This document shows positions 21,001-32,780 of a stretch of DNA of 64,000 nucleotides, in pieces. The notes under the pieces are model-generated. The model made no database searches, was not told the DNA's origin, and saw nothing but the letters and a program-made list of their open reading frames with translations. The DNA comes from Undaria pinnatifida. Its lineage: Eukaryota > Sar > Phaeophyceae > Laminariales > Alariaceae. Location: NCBI GenBank assembly GCA_012845835.1, contig JABAKD010000018.1, positions 10,024,179 through 10,088,178 on the forward strand, read 5' to 3'. Position 1 is the stretch's first letter, and every line of letters starts with the position of its first letter. The translations under genes were made by a program, and so were the position numbers.

Positions 21001-21468
21001 AGTTTTTGATCTTCCCTCCTTCACCCCGGTGCTTGTGGGCCGCCTGCCTGCGCCACACCGTTCAACTTATATCTAGCATAAAGGATGGCAATCGGGGAGT
21101 TTGGTGTTGCCAGCGTGTGGTTCCAGTACAAGCATGGAAATCCGGAAATTCGGTGTAGTCTACTGGTGGTTCTAGTACAAGGAGAAGGATATAAATCAAA
21201 ACTGTCCACACCGCCAGTGTAGACCATAACCCCAACCCCAACCTCGACCCGGCCCTTGGACGTTATCCGGAAAAAAATCCGACTTGAAAAAAAAATGGGC
21301 ACCCACATCAAATCAAATACGTCATTATGTTTCCCGATCTGCATAGTTTATCCTAGATAATGGTTCAATGATGTGTGGCGTTTTTTCAATTTGGTCGATC
21401 AACCACGTTATAACTCAAACCTGTTAATGTTCCCCGATCCCCATAATTTATCCTAGATAAACACTTCG
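21001..21468. other. Spacer with a short direct repeat
   Basis: The block CCCGATC then CATA(G/A)TTTATCCTAGATAA occurs near 21331 and 21434. No coding signal. Confidence 0.45.
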
Positions 21469-21786
21469 ATGGTGAGTTCAAATATACCATGGCATGTTCG
21501 TGCGTTTGTGGTTCCGGCTCCCCCCCATCAAGACCCTGCGGGCTTTCCCCCGGAGGCAGAAACCCTGATGACGTGCCACAAGCCCGTTCTCGGCGAAGTT
21601 ACACGGTGGTCCAATGACCTCCGCCTTAAGGTCGACAGCAACGGAGACTGCTTTGGTCTGTCGTGGATAACCACGGTGTTGCTCTGGGCCGTGCAAGAGC
21701 GGGGCAGGATGTCCGGTTTGGTGAGGAGGTTGCAGGAAGCTGGAGAGGAAGGCGGGGCGTTTCACCGTCTCGACGGCGACTGCAAA
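21469..21786 (+). CDS. Possible exon, unknown protein
   Basis: An open frame with protein-like composition (TMTCHKPVL-like start, then DLRLKVDSNGDCFGLSW, LLWAVQERGRMSGLVRRL and EAGEEGGAFHRLDGDCK) that ends at a possible splice donor, AAA/gtaggt, at 21787. The donor is immediately followed by a GGTT microsatellite. GC content and codon choice look more like the large gene at the right end than like the flanks. The upstream boundary is unclear and no family is recognised. An isolated exon of an interrupted gene is a fair alternative. Confidence 0.3.
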
Positions 21787-21823
21787 GTAGGTTGGTTGGT
21801 TGGTTGGTTGGTTGGTTGGTTCG
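21787..21823 (+). repeat. (GGTT)n microsatellite
   Basis: Eight to nine GGTT units. Confidence 0.9.
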
Positions 21824-22581
21824 AACGGCTGAGGCGTGCTACGATAGGAGTATGAAAGTATTACTAATGACAACACTTTTTGGCTCGAAACTGCTTGGTA
21901 TAATAGTAATATTGATATTGCTTGACGGGGCTGCTCTACTAACATACTAATTTAATACAGTGCCTGGTGTTGAATAACATACCATACCCTATATACTCTT
22001 TTGACAGGAATATCATTTCTGGTTATTATTCACGATAGGCATGTGATGGGTCATCGGGTTGCTCTCGCATTTTTTGCTGCAGTCAGTACCCACCCGGTAC
22101 AGTATTTGGGCGTCCTCACGCTATGGATAGGAGCCACACTGTAGAAAACTTGTGCGCTATTATACCCCTCCCTATGGTAGCACCCGTCGGCTTTCGGCTA
22201 AAGAAAAAAACTGCGATACACGTCATGATCGATCCCTGGTCTGCGCTGACATGGCACCACCTCGTTGGGTGTTGGGCCGTGCTTCCCCTAGGCGTTGCCG
22301 GTGCTACAGGTGCTACAGTATAGAAAGAGAGCCTTGGACGCCTGTGCTACGGTAGCAGGGGTAGAGTAGCATCATCATGCGGTTCTCGTGTTCCTTGTTC
22401 CTTGTGTCGGGCTGTTTTTCGGTTTTTGAAAATGTCTCCGTTTCTGATTTTTGGCGGCAAAGGCGAAACATATACATCATATACATCGAATTTTGGTATT
22501 TTTCTTGACCCCTCATGTCGACTTGTTCACCTATTACTTTGGATCCTCTCGACAGGAGAACGGGGGGTGTAATCGATATTT
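21824..22581. other. Spacer, nothing recognised
   Basis: Short frames only. Confidence 0.4.
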
Positions 22582-22725
22582 ATGCATGGCCGTAGTCGTA
22601 TGACCGTATTGGTATGTGGTATGACCGTAGCTATTAGTAGCTATTAGTAGCTATTAGTAGGGAGTGGTATGGCCATTAGCATGAGACCTTACCTTCGCAT
22701 CCCTACAATGCCGGGACGGACAGGG
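22582..22725 (+). repeat. Dispersed repeat N, copy 1
   Basis: TGCATGGCCGTAGTCGTATG and CCTTCGCATCCCTAC.ATGCCGGGACGGA match 53908-53970. Copy 1 is lengthened by a CTATTAGTAG ten-base tandem (22628-22660). Confidence 0.65.
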
Positions 22726-23285
22726 GAAGGGGGGAGGGCGGGGGGCATTTGAACGCCATCCCTTCCCCGTTAGACAAATAGGCGTTGTTATTGGATATCG
22801 TGACGCTTTTGTTTTCCGATCCGGTTCCAGATACATTTCGTACCAGGTAGGTGTTGGCAGTGCTACAGCAGTATTAATGATAGTAGTATTAGTATTGTTG
22901 GCATTATTAGTATTGTTGGTATTATTTGTATTATTGGTATTGTTATTGGAGTGTTGGCCGCGGTTGGTAAAGTAGTACAGTAGTGGGAGTACCGTAGCAT
23001 CGATCTTTTCATAACAGACACCTCGCTTGAGGAGGCCTATTCATGTACTAGTATTAGTATTTGTATTTGTACTAAATGATGTATCAGTAGACACTACGCC
23101 GACCCTTTGACAAGAAACAGGGACACTGTTTGTCAAGCTATTCATAGCCTTTTTATTCCAGAAAGAGTGAGTCCTACACTACCTTCAGTTTAATATATAT
23201 ATGCTGTAGAACTGGCTAAAGTAGAACTGCCGTAGAATGTGTAATTTCAAGGTCGTGTTCCGTAGGGTACGCACAAACCATACCC
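22726..23285. other. AT-rich spacer with TATTGTTGG-type repeats
   Basis: 22870-22955 holds a degenerate (ATTAGTATTGTTGGT)n stretch. Nothing coding. Confidence 0.5.
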
Positions 23286-23625
23286 GGGGTATTTACCCCG
23301 GGTATTACCCTACAAAGAACTTCTGTAAGTTCTGTATGACATTCATATCCGTACCCGGAACTTCTGGAAGTTCTGTACGACAGTCATACCCGTACCCGGA
23401 ACTTCTGGAAGTTCTGTACGCCAGTGCCACAAATACCCGGGGTACGGGCATATCATTCTTATAACGTATGTGGGTTATGTACGCCCGTGCCACAATACCC
23501 CGAACTTATGTGAGTTCTGTAACACTTCCGTACCGTACCCGGAATTTCTGTAAGTTCTGTAAGACCCCCATACCCTAACCCGGAACTTCTGTGACTTCTG
23601 TAAGATTGTGGCACAAACATTACAC
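23286..23625 (+). repeat. Palindromic minisatellite Q, array 1
   Basis: About seven units of TACCCG(T)ACCCGGAACTTCTG(G/T)AAGTTCTGTA plus a variable spacer (GACATTCATACCCG or CGCCAGTGCCACAA). The core GAACTTC-TG-GAAGTTC is an inverted repeat. Spacing is 45-60 bases but not constant. Confidence 0.85.
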
Positions 23626-24440
23626 GGGGTGCGGGTATACCTTTGTTATAAAACCCCCGGAGCGCACATGCAATAATTCAGGTTTAATAACCCAAAAAGT
23701 ATATTATGCATTTTATTGTGATGTCATATCTTGTCAGTGACACCCATCGAACACCGAAAGTACAGCTGTATGTAGCAGTACGTATCGTACATCACGACAG
23801 TGATGATATTGATATTTATAGTAGCACCTACTGCTACTTCTGTAGGTCCTGTTCATGTTTCTTTCGTTTCTAACCCTTGGGCACGTATTTTATTAACGAA
23901 GGGCACTTTTGAATCGAAAATATTCTTTTTTTTTAATCAAATTGAATTCAATTCGATTTGGTGGAAACATACAAATTCGGCTCCTATCGGGAAACCACGT
24001 GTTGCGTATCGTTATTTTTTTTTTTTTCGATCGGAATAATACATAGCTTTGCCGTGACGACGATGCAGCTACCATCGACGTCTTGAAGTATCCTCTGTGT
24101 TTTCGGTAGTTTCGCTTCTTTGTCGCGGAACTTGGCTTTTATCGAGCTGGTGGAAAAATATGGGCTTGCAACCGCCATTATTTAATTTGAAGCGCCACAG
24201 CCGGGGCACGCTATGGTATGATCTGATACAGCGCAGTGTAGCAGTGAGCGCGGCTGTCGCCCCGGTCGCCACTCATTGAGGTTCACGATTTATCGCCTCT
24301 CTCGGTGATGGTTTTGTCGATAACTCATAATCCCCCTAAAGTTACGACAGATTGCCTCGGGGACATTGGCCCAGTGAGAACATGCCATCGATGCAAGTTG
24401 GATTAAATCCTCCACTTCAAATCGAACTTTCCCCCGACGG
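23626..24440. other. Spacer between the two minisatellite arrays
   Basis: A 64-codon minus-strand frame (23984-24178) is Lys-rich and faintly protein-like (KAKFRDKEAKLPKTQ) but has no supporting structure. Confidence 0.4.
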
Positions 24441-24840
24441 GGTGTACACTTACCCGGGTATTACCCGTACCCGGAAATTCTGTAAGTTCTGCAGGGCATT
24501 CATACCCGTACCCGGAAATTCTGTAAGTTCTGTACGCCCGAGCCACAATACCCGGAACTGGACGTTCTGTAAGACTTTCATGCCCGTACCCGAACTTCTG
24601 TTAGATCTATAGGACAGTCATACCCGTACCCGGAACTTCTGTGAGTTCTGTAAACCCCGTGCCACAATACCCGGGATACGGGTACAGCACCGTTTGTACC
24701 CGCCCGGAACTTCTATGAGCTCTGTACGCCCGCGCCGCAATACCCGAAACTTCTGGAAGTTCTGTAACACCTTCATACCCGTACCGGAAACACTTCTGGA
24801 AGTTCTGCAAGACTCCTATACCCTTACCCGGATTCTACAA
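24441..24840 (+). repeat. Palindromic minisatellite Q, array 2
   Basis: Seven to eight more units of the same family, same orientation as array 1, with the GAACTTC..GAAGTTC core more often broken (GAAATTCTGTAAGTTC). Confidence 0.85.
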
Positions 24841-25683
24841 ACCCTATAGAACCTTGTAAATTATTTCATCGTGTTTTATTATGGCTGAAGTATAATGTGA
24901 GACTCTTTCTTTTTTATGTGAGGGTCGGTAGTGTACACTCTTCCTGGTATACTAAGAACCACTTTGAGAAAAAACATGCGCTACGAAGCCCGATACACAA
25001 TCCCACGGTCTATAGTTATCTTCTAACGAGTGTTGCGTTAAAATCCACATCCTATCCAAGTGCATGTACTTCATATGGGGTATATAGCAAGCCTATCTGT
25101 TAATGAAGGACCTACACCAGTGACAAAATGTATTTGGGCCCAAAGGTGCAACGCCCACCACCAAGCATGGCCCGGCGACAACGTACAAACATATCTAGAA
25201 AATAACGCGTACTATATATCGTACCTGGTATTATTTATGGTAGTATTACATACATTTGTTTCTTGCGGATGCTTACTTGAAGAGCCCCATCATCTCTCCC
25301 AAACACAAACTGACTTTGAGAAAATATGCAAGTGCTACCTGATTAACAATTCCATGCCATGACCTGGTGGGTAACTACCGATATTCATAACGAATACGAT
25401 TGATTGCTAAACAGAAACAACGGCATTGGGTACTGTAGTTCCTCATTTATTCATTTTTTATCATCGCCGTCAGTCAGTCAGCCAGTCAGTCAAGCAGAGA
25501 TGTTTTGGTGCCACCAAAAAGTGCCACCGAAAAGTGCCACCTCTGTCGTAGTGGCACGCGTCAAATAGCGAAAAGGGCAGCGCATTCTGCGCTCGTCAGA
25601 ACCGTGCCTAGCCACCAGCCGAACGCCAGACAGCAGTGCTGACATCTTGCCGGTACTGTATTCCGTGCCAATCCCATCTTCAG
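24841..25683. other. Spacer, nothing recognised
   Basis: Includes a GTCA microsatellite (about 25470-25493). No coding signal until the possible acceptor at 25682-25683. Confidence 0.4.
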
Positions 25684-25950
25684 AGCTATGTCGCTGACCT
25701 GGTGTCCTACGCCGAGGGGCTGGAAAGGGACTGGAGGAACCAACCGGCCGGTGTCTCGACTGCAGAATTTGGGACTTCCTCGGCGGTTGGCGTCGTCCGG
25801 ACTTTGGGCGGGCTGTCACGGGATGGAAGCCTTATTGAGGGTGTGGGTGGGGCTGACCCGTTGTGGCTGAAGCTGAGGTGGGGTATGGCCACCGCTGCCT
25901 GTACCTTAGACGTGTTTGCGGCTCCCAGCAGCATGAGCAAGGAGGACGTG
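25684..25950 (+). CDS. Possible internal exon, 89 codons
   Basis: Bounded by a CCCATCTTCAG acceptor and a GTG/gtgagc donor, with an open frame in phase 0 at both ends. The product is protein-like: an acidic amphipathic start (SYVADLVSYAEGLERDWRN), a Gly/Ser-rich middle and LWLKLRWGMATAACTLDVF near the end. Donor type and GC content resemble the exons of the large gene at 50.7-64 kb. No flanking exon could be paired with it and I do not recognise the family. Confidence 0.35.
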
Positions 25951-26484
25951 GTGAGCCAAAAAGAGGGTGCTGGTTGCCGTGACGATGTATTAGGGTATTG
26001 GGGAGATAATGACGGAACAAGAGTAACCTCTCGTAAAACAAAAAAAACGATGAATTCGCAGTAAACCGTAACAGACTTATGACTTACACGCGGCTTTTGG
26101 CCAATCGCAAGGCTCCTGGTGTGCGATTGGCATCAAGCTGTACCAGAGACGTTTTTGACTCCAGCCGGAACAGGTGTATCTGTTTCGGGGTTGTTACCCT
26201 ATGAGTTAAACAAGTACCCGTAGATCAAATTTGCAGATAACGTATTTCTGTCACGTTGCCGGACTTATTTTGTGACCACTTCGCCAATCGACTCCGCTTG
26301 GCCGATTTAGGGAGGCTAGAGCCACTCAGAAAGTTGATCTGGCACCACTCCGGCACGGGAGATACTAGGTTTTTTTAATTCTGAGACAATCTAAATGTTT
26401 CAGCAAAGACCTTTTTGACAGCTGTTTTTAACAGTATTTGTTCACCTGACAATTCTTCGCGGATATGCAACGCTACCCCTACCC
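25951..26484. other. Spacer, nothing recognised
   Basis: Downstream of the possible exon donor. No second exon recognised. Confidence 0.4.
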
Positions 26485-26860
26485 CTATAGCACAATCAAA
26501 CGTCACACGCATCCAACCAATAGGTTTTCACCTCGCGGTTCTTGACGGGGCGGCCTCCTCCCGAGCGTGTCACGGAATCCACGACGATTCTCAACACATA
26601 CTCCAGGCCCCGGGCTGGCCGCATGACGCTATCGCCGGGGGAGCCAGTCGCCGCTCCATCCCCCGGCGCTCGTCGTCGGGGTATGGAGCGGTGACTGGTC
26701 TCCTCTGCGATAGCGGCCATCGCGGTGCGCCGAGTATGTGGTGGGGATAGTTGTGGATGTTTTTACACGCTCGAGAGGAGGCCGCCCGGCGAAGAACCGT
26801 GAGGTGCAAAACTGTTGGTGGAATATGTTTGATTGGGTTATTAGGGCTAGAGGTAGATTA
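26485..26860. repeat. Inverted pair of repeat R
   Basis: A left copy (about 26485-26665, minus orientation) and a right copy (about 26675-26860, plus) face each other around CGCTCCATCCCCCGGCG / CGTCGGGGTATGGAGCG. In each, the same peptide frame is open: IVVDSVTRSGGGRPVKNREV on the minus strand, IVVDVFTRSRGGRPAKNREV on the plus strand. Confidence 0.75.
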
Positions 26861-27039
26861 TGCAGAGGACTACTAAAGATATTTGAACACTTCAAACCGT
26901 ACCCGGGGATCTTTCACCACCACTCCTTCCCCCCGTAAATAAACGCGACGCCTTACTGAGGAAGGCGCCCATATACAGCTCATGTTATTTCGCCTGCCAC
27001 CTGGCGGTGCCGGAGCAATAGTTGGTTGCGGGTTGGCTG

Positions 27040-27345
27040 CAGAAATCAAGCGGACCAGTTGACATGCATTTTGTGTCGTTGTCTCGTCGTGCCGATAAAG
27101 GAAAAGCTGCGGACGTTTGTCGAAAGCGTGGCTTTCGACGTCGGGATGGCGGGGTTGCTTGAAAGCTCGGCGGCGGCGGATACAGTGGCGACTGACTCCC
27201 CCGGCGATAGCGTCATGCGGCCAACGCGGAGCCTGGGGTGTGTGGTGGGAATCGTTGTTGACTTCATCACACGCTCGGGAGGAGGCCGCCGCGTCAAGAA
27301 CCGCAAGGTGAAGAACTGCTGGTTGGATATATTTTATGGGGTTGG
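27040..27345 (+). repeat. Repeat R, third copy in a longer open frame
   Basis: A 116-codon frame (27026-27376) reads a plausible helix (IKEKLRTFVESVAFDVGMAGLL), then the shared R peptide (GIVVDFITRSGGGRRVKNRK followed by VKNCW). Only the R part (about 27150-27345) is repeated at 26485-26860. It may be the source exon from which the inverted pair was copied. Function unknown. Confidence 0.5.
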
Positions 27346-27800
27346 TAGGTGTAGGGATGGGGTTGCATATCCGTGAAGAACTGTCAGGTGATCGTTATAA
27401 GGTACCGCGCAGGCCATACTAGAACTCGATATGTATACGTGTTGTTGTCCTTTTTTCTTTTTTCGAACACATCTCTTCGTGCTCACACCATTGTCCGAAA
27501 CGTTAGAGGGGGGTGGGCACAATTCGGTCCTTGGGGTCACGTTGCCGGAGGTTTGGGCGCGATCCGTGCAGTGGGTCGCGCGTGGCAAGCCTTCTAAACT
27601 TTTTTGGCCTGGGCATACGTAAGGCAAATGTACGGGTTTCCACAACATCCCCGGGGATGGTGTTTCCGCACCCCCCCGGGGGTTGGTTTTCCGCATCCCC
27701 TATCCCCGTGTACGCACGTAAGATTTGGATGCAAACCCGATTTTTCTGCTAGAGGGTACAGTACGTTTCCCTATTTTTGCACAGAGCACCACGCTACGAT
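27346..27800. other. Spacer, nothing recognised
   Basis: Includes CCCCCGGGG words near 27675. No coding support. Confidence 0.4.
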
Positions 27801-28610
27801 CCTGCCGCCCAGCAGCAGCCCAGCCCCCTAGCAGCAGCCTGCAACTCTATGCGCGTGTGGCTGCTGTTGTAGGTGCTGATTGCTTTGATCGGAGCGGGCC
27901 ATTTGTCACCCCACCATACCCCATGTTTGTGGTGTGCTGCCGCTGCGTGCGCATGTCCATAGCATGTCCATAGATCGCGACAATTTGGGCGGTCCTATAG
28001 GAACTTTTTTATAGCAATTTTTATACTAGCCCATCCTTACATTTACGTCCACAGAGGCAGTATTTCTACGTACATACCAGGGGTAATGTTTTGTGTCGGA
28101 GATTTTGCCCGCAACACAGATGACAGGCACCAGACAAACATGAAAACAGCTCAACGCCACGTGTACAACCCTGCCGCCCAGCAGCAGTAGCAGGATGCAT
28201 CATGTACGTGCGCGTGGCGAGTCCTCGATATACTGCGACAAGCTGCTTTCGTCGGAGCCTGTCATCTATATCGCTTATTTCTGCTGTGCTGCCGCTGCGT
28301 GGGTGTGCTCTAGCTCATTGGTCGCGAAACTTTGGACGGAAATACAGGGACCTTTGGAATAGTAATTAGATACAAACCAATCCTTACATTTTAGTCGACA
28401 GAGGCAGTTTTTTTTTCATACAATTCTTTTTTCGGAGATTTTTTGCTTACGTCACAGATGATGACAAGGCACCAAAAAAAACGCGGGAAGCACGACGCCG
28501 TGTGTACGACCCTGCCGCCCAGCAGCAGCAGCAGGCAGAGCCATGTGCGCGTGCCGTATCCTCTCCATACTGCGGCGAGTTTCTTTGTCATAAATAGCCT
28601 GTCATGGATT
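27801..28610 (+). repeat. Tandem repeat, 340-370 bp unit, about 2.3 copies
   Basis: CCTGCCGCCCAGCAGCAG starts units at 27801, 28170 and 28511. Later landmarks repeat in order: TGTGCTGCCGCTGCGTG, a GTCGCGA block, ATCCTTACATTT, GACAGAGGCAGT and CGGAGATTTT. Moderate divergence, no open frame across all units. Confidence 0.85.
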
Positions 28611-29817
28611 GTCCTCTTGCTCCCTCGTTCTCAATATGTGCTCTTTTAGTTATTTTCTACAGTATATATAAGACACATCCCACGCCATCGATGTGGGTCT
28701 GTCATACCCCCCCCAACAACACGCGCCGCTTCCTGGCGATCCATAAGTAGCTGGAGTTCGAAGCGTGGCCCTCTCCTCGGACTTATCCATACGCATCCTA
28801 CAAACGGTCTGAAAACAAATGTTGTGCTTTGAGAGTGAGCGTTTTCTCAACAACGATATAACAGATCGCGGTCATGGGCACGTCTATCGAGTACCCAAAA
28901 ACTGTAAAAACTAGTGTTGCTATTGATGTTGAGTACACCCAAGAAAGCACCGGTTAAACGAGTTAAATGCCAGATCGTTATTTTTTCGGTGCAAGTTGGT
29001 TTTGCATGTACGATATCAATAAATGTAGATAAATGGTCATCGCGTCCGGTAGTAGTGCTAACAATGTATCCTTGCGACACTCCCCTACGAGCTTCCCGGA
29101 GGGAAACCGTGTACACATTCTATTTTTTCATTATTCTTGTATATTGTGTCTTTTCCGCAGCAGCTGTGTTGATTTCAGTATAATCGTAGCCTGTGAAACA
29201 CGCCTTAGGGAAAGCGTCACACCTCCTGAAGCACAGGTTCGTTCCCTCCGCATATTTTATGTGAAGAAGGCTTGCCTTCAGCCCATTTATTTTTTGCAAT
29301 TAAAATATCAACACGACACTAAAACGTATCATACGCCATGTTGTGTTTGCATCCTGTAACTACGTGCCTATATTTTGGTCACTCTGCAACCCCTAACCCG
29401 TACAACTGTTTCGCGGCGCTCGTGCTGCAAGGAGCGCGGGGTTCCGTTAGGGGCTGGCATGGGTCGGTATGCCAGTGGTCGACGTTGTCGCCGAAGTTCA
29501 ATGTTAAACAACATCGTTGGTTGCGCAAGAACTCGTACGTTTTTCGGGGTGACCATTAGATGGCAGGGTGTTAACCTCTGCGGCGTTTATCAGGTTGAAG
29601 CGTGCTTTCAAGTGATCTGGCAGAACGTACGAAGAATATTGCCGTAAATGTAAGCTTTCTTCGCATATCATGTGCGGAGGAAACGAAGCTGTGGTTGAGG
29701 AGGTATGGCGTTTCCGCAAGGCATTATTCCTACCGCTATAATATTACATATACTGGAGATCTAGCACCACGCGTATAGCAAACCCCTACATCTATGCGAC
29801 CTACAGCTGTTAAAAGC
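28611..29817. other. Unique stretch, no gene recognised
   Basis: Competing frames of 60-108 codons on both strands, none with a motif or consistent splice sites. Confidence 0.4.
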
Positions 29818-30335
29818 CCTTTTGCCCCCCCCCCACCCCCTCGAACACTCCGCCCTCTCCTCAATGGTTGTACGACTTACAGGATATATGGTGCATTCAA
29901 TCCAAAACCGTCGAGTGTATCCCCTCAAAGGATTTTTATAGTCTCCACGCACATTTTGAGTTGCCCCGCCCCCCCCCCCCCTCCCCGCTCCCTCTCGTAC
30001 CCATGCCCCCACGCCCTTAAAAACTCCGCCCTCCTCTTACCGGTTATACGACTTACAGGATACACTTGATAAACTGATGCATTTCCTTCCACAGCTGTCA
30101 GATTTTGTCCCCCTCAAAGACGAGTTTCATAGTTTCCGCGCACAGACTGACTAACATCATCCTGTTGACACTGGTAGCTACACTGTAGTTCCAAGGGGAG
30201 TCGCCGATCTATATCCTTAATGAGGACACACAACCCGTAATACGCGCGATCGGAGTATCACACACAGCTAGCAAATATGAGTTTCGACAAAATCTTTGAT
30301 CTCACAGCTGGAGTGTATCATGTAGCTGCTGAAAA
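29818..30335 (+). repeat. Repeat T, copy 2, with internal duplication
   Basis: 29935-30335 matches 17190-17585. Its left part (C-rich tract, AACACTCCGCCCTCTCC, ACGACTTACAGGATA) is repeated once more at 29818-29960, so the left end exists twice. It ends in the LTA leader and start codon. Confidence 0.75.
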
Positions 30336-30414
30336 TACAAAGTGTTTTACCTATTTTTTTACTCAAACAACCAACCTAAAGACAAGGCAAAAAATATCCG
30401 GAGTGGCTCCTTAA
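30277..30414 (+). CDS. LTA micro-ORF, copy D (45 codons)
   Basis: ATG at 30277 after GCTAGCAAAT. The product begins MSFDKIFDLTAGVYH and then departs from the family (VAAENTKCFTYFF and onward) to TAA at 30412-30414. The core is intact; the aromatic tail is replaced. Confidence 0.35.
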   Translation: MSFDKIFDLTAGVYHVAAENTKCFTYFFTQTTNLKTRQKISGVAP

Positions 30415-31846
30415 CATTGGTCGGCTCCTTTTGGCCACATGCGCGAAACCAAGTGCATTGATCGATAGCTGTATACTCCCACCCACGGTCTTGCATTGTA
30501 CCGGTATGTTATATATCGCTATTGTCGTTAATAATCAGACGTGGTCTTGCATTGCACCGTACCAGGTACTAATCTTCTAGCGGTTACGATGGTAGAGGTG
30601 ACGGTTACAAGCACAGGCTACGCACTATCGTTGACCGTGCCACCGAACCTACGAGCCGTGCCTCTCTCGCCCCAATATCAGCTCGACTTCGACCTAACCG
30701 CAAAAGTGCTTCTGACTGCGTGCTGGTATATATCCCCACCTGCTCCCCCCGCTTGTCCTCAGATTTCGTTTCCCCGAAGCCCGAAAATGAAATACATAGC
30801 AGGTATCTCGTATTTGAGTAACTACCATGCAAGTAATAGGGCCGGCCCTTACACTCCAGTGGCGGAGGGGCCTTATTATGGAACTATTAATAAGAGATCA
30901 TCGGGCTATCATGCAGTACATGACATGAAATGTACGTACTGTAGTTGCCGACGTAGTCATATCATAGCAGCTACATGGAAGAGTATTTGTATGAGTCTCC
31001 GAGGTAGAGCTTAAACCGTAATTGATCTGCAGAGGAAGCCATGATCGACTGTCCCCGCAGTGGTCTTTAGTTCGTCTGCACAAGGACCATGGCGGATGAC
31101 CACAAACCCAAAGCATCTGCCGTTGTCTCTTGTCGCTTGCGTTGCTCTAAATCGCCGCCCAGCGCGGTACGCAATAACACACGAAATCCATTGTAAAGCT
31201 ATCGGAAGATCTACCGTAGACTCATTTTTTTTTCAGCTATTATTGAGCAAGATAGTTAATGTTTATCCCGTACCCCGTTAATTAATTACATTACCCCCCC
31301 GAATCCTGAAAATAAATGTATTACCCAACACCATTATCCTGTACCAGGTACCAGGTATTTAATTAACAAGTTGCATTCCCCCGCGAAACCCGAAAATATA
31401 TTATTCACCCCAAACAATTGTCCCATTTGTTATTAATCCATTACATATCCCCATATGTTGTTACTTTTTCCCCTGGTGTACGTTGCAGGACTACTCTGAG
31501 TTCTTTGGGACAGTCGCCATAGGCTAACCGCGCGTTTCTGAGCTCGCAGTGCTGAACGGAGGCTTGGAACACTACGACGCCTTATCGTTGGCCGCGACAT
31601 CCTTTGGGAAGGCTCCGGAGAAGGCTTTCAGCCTCGACAAGGTTAACACAGATACTTCAAAATATTCGCGACACAAACACGCTCCCAGGTGCAGACGACG
31701 GCTGCGGAGCTGGAGGCGAGCGGGGTTCCTATCGGCCGCCAGCATCTTGGAGGATTCCAAGTCGCGACCGGAGCTGCTTGGCCACCGTAGCTAGACAATG
31801 CTCGCACCGATCGTAGTCTCACAGAAGCCTCCAAGGGTGCGTTTAG
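30415..31846. other. Mostly unique, one weak exon candidate
   Basis: 30541-31014 is open for 157 codons without a motif. Around 31547 a TCGCAG acceptor is followed by an open, fairly protein-like stretch (LNGGLEHYDALSLAATSFG, then KAPEKAFSLDKVNTDT) to about 31680, which I cannot extend or name. Palindromic CCAGGTACCAGGTA occurs near 31345. Confidence 0.35.
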
Positions 31847-32225
31847 CATAGGGTATACACTGGTTGTTGGCGTCATGCACGGGTAGGTACCTGGGTATTG
31901 GTAGAGTATACAACTTACTTAGCACTCCCTTGGAAGCCTCCCTTCTTGTGTTGCTTGTGTTGGATGGGAGCGGGCGCGTACCGGTACGTCCGTCGTTGGC
32001 CGAAGTGAGACGTTTATGTTCCCGTAGGCCACGGCAAGGCTTCCTCCGAACGATCGTGAACGACATGAGGGCGGAAAATCGTGATGGAGGAATGGCCCCA
32101 ACGTAAGGCGACACGTCGATACATAACGCTGGGTTGGTCTCCGTGTAGTGACGGTACGTGCCAGCTAACAATGCCGGCAGTGTACAGGACGCCGGCACTG
32201 TTGGGTATAATACCTGCACTGGAAA
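31847..32225 (+). repeat. Module X1
   Basis: Begins AGCATAGGGTATACAC and ends TATAATACCTGCACTGGA. It lacks about 25 bases present in X2 near its start and has an 18-base insertion near 31930. Confidence 0.8.
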
Positions 32226-32780
32226 TCGTATTACCGGGTTCCAGTCGTGCCGAGCGGTTTCACTGGCACTATACGGGCAATAGGCACTACTGAACCAGCA
32301 CTGTAAACAGACCTCTACCGTAGCGGCAAGCACCGGCACACGCCTTGTATCGGAGTTTCGAACCGGTGCCTGTCTAGATACCGTCTGATCGGCGTGTTTT
32401 ACGAGACTAATGGCTTTGCGAGTCAGGAAAGCGTGTTGGCGAGATGACCCTTCGGGCTGCTTATTGATAGATTCGGCCACTCTGTGTTAAGCAAGTGTGT
32501 TGCTGCCCTTTGGTGCAGTGCTTTAAGATCGGGTGTATTGCGTTTTGGAGTGTGTCTTAACGTGTTATCTAAACGCATGTGCATTACTATTGAGTTTGCG
32601 GCTATGAGGGGGGGGGGTATACTTTTGTACGTATACGCCCCCCCGAAATTCCGATGCAAGGCGTGTGCCGGCGCTTGCCGCTACGGTAGAGGTCAGTTTA
32701 CAGTGTTGGTTCAGTAGTGCCTATTGCCCGAGTAGTGCCAGTACAACAGCTCGGCACGCCTAGAACCCGGTAATACGATT
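32226..32780. repeat. Unit E1, internally deleted palindrome
   Basis: Terminal arms 32226-32362 and about 32648-32780 are inverted copies (outer end AATCGTATTACCGGGTTCC). The left half lacks the inner arm that E2 has: the end arm jumps at 32362 directly to CGGTGCCTGTCTAGATA. An asymmetric deletion derivative of E2. Confidence 0.8.

Noticed and set aside
23984-24178. Minus-strand 64-codon Lys-rich frame
   Set aside because: Somewhat protein-like but lies between minisatellites, with an A-rich end and no homology or splice support.
23286-24840. CRISPR-like spaced repeats
   Set aside because: Repeats are diverged and spacers are themselves related and of unequal length; the genome is eukaryotic. 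Classified as minisatellite.
31547-31798. Exon with LNGGLEHYDALSLAATSFG
   Set aside because: One plausible acceptor but no donor or partner exon; left as a remark in the spacer entry.
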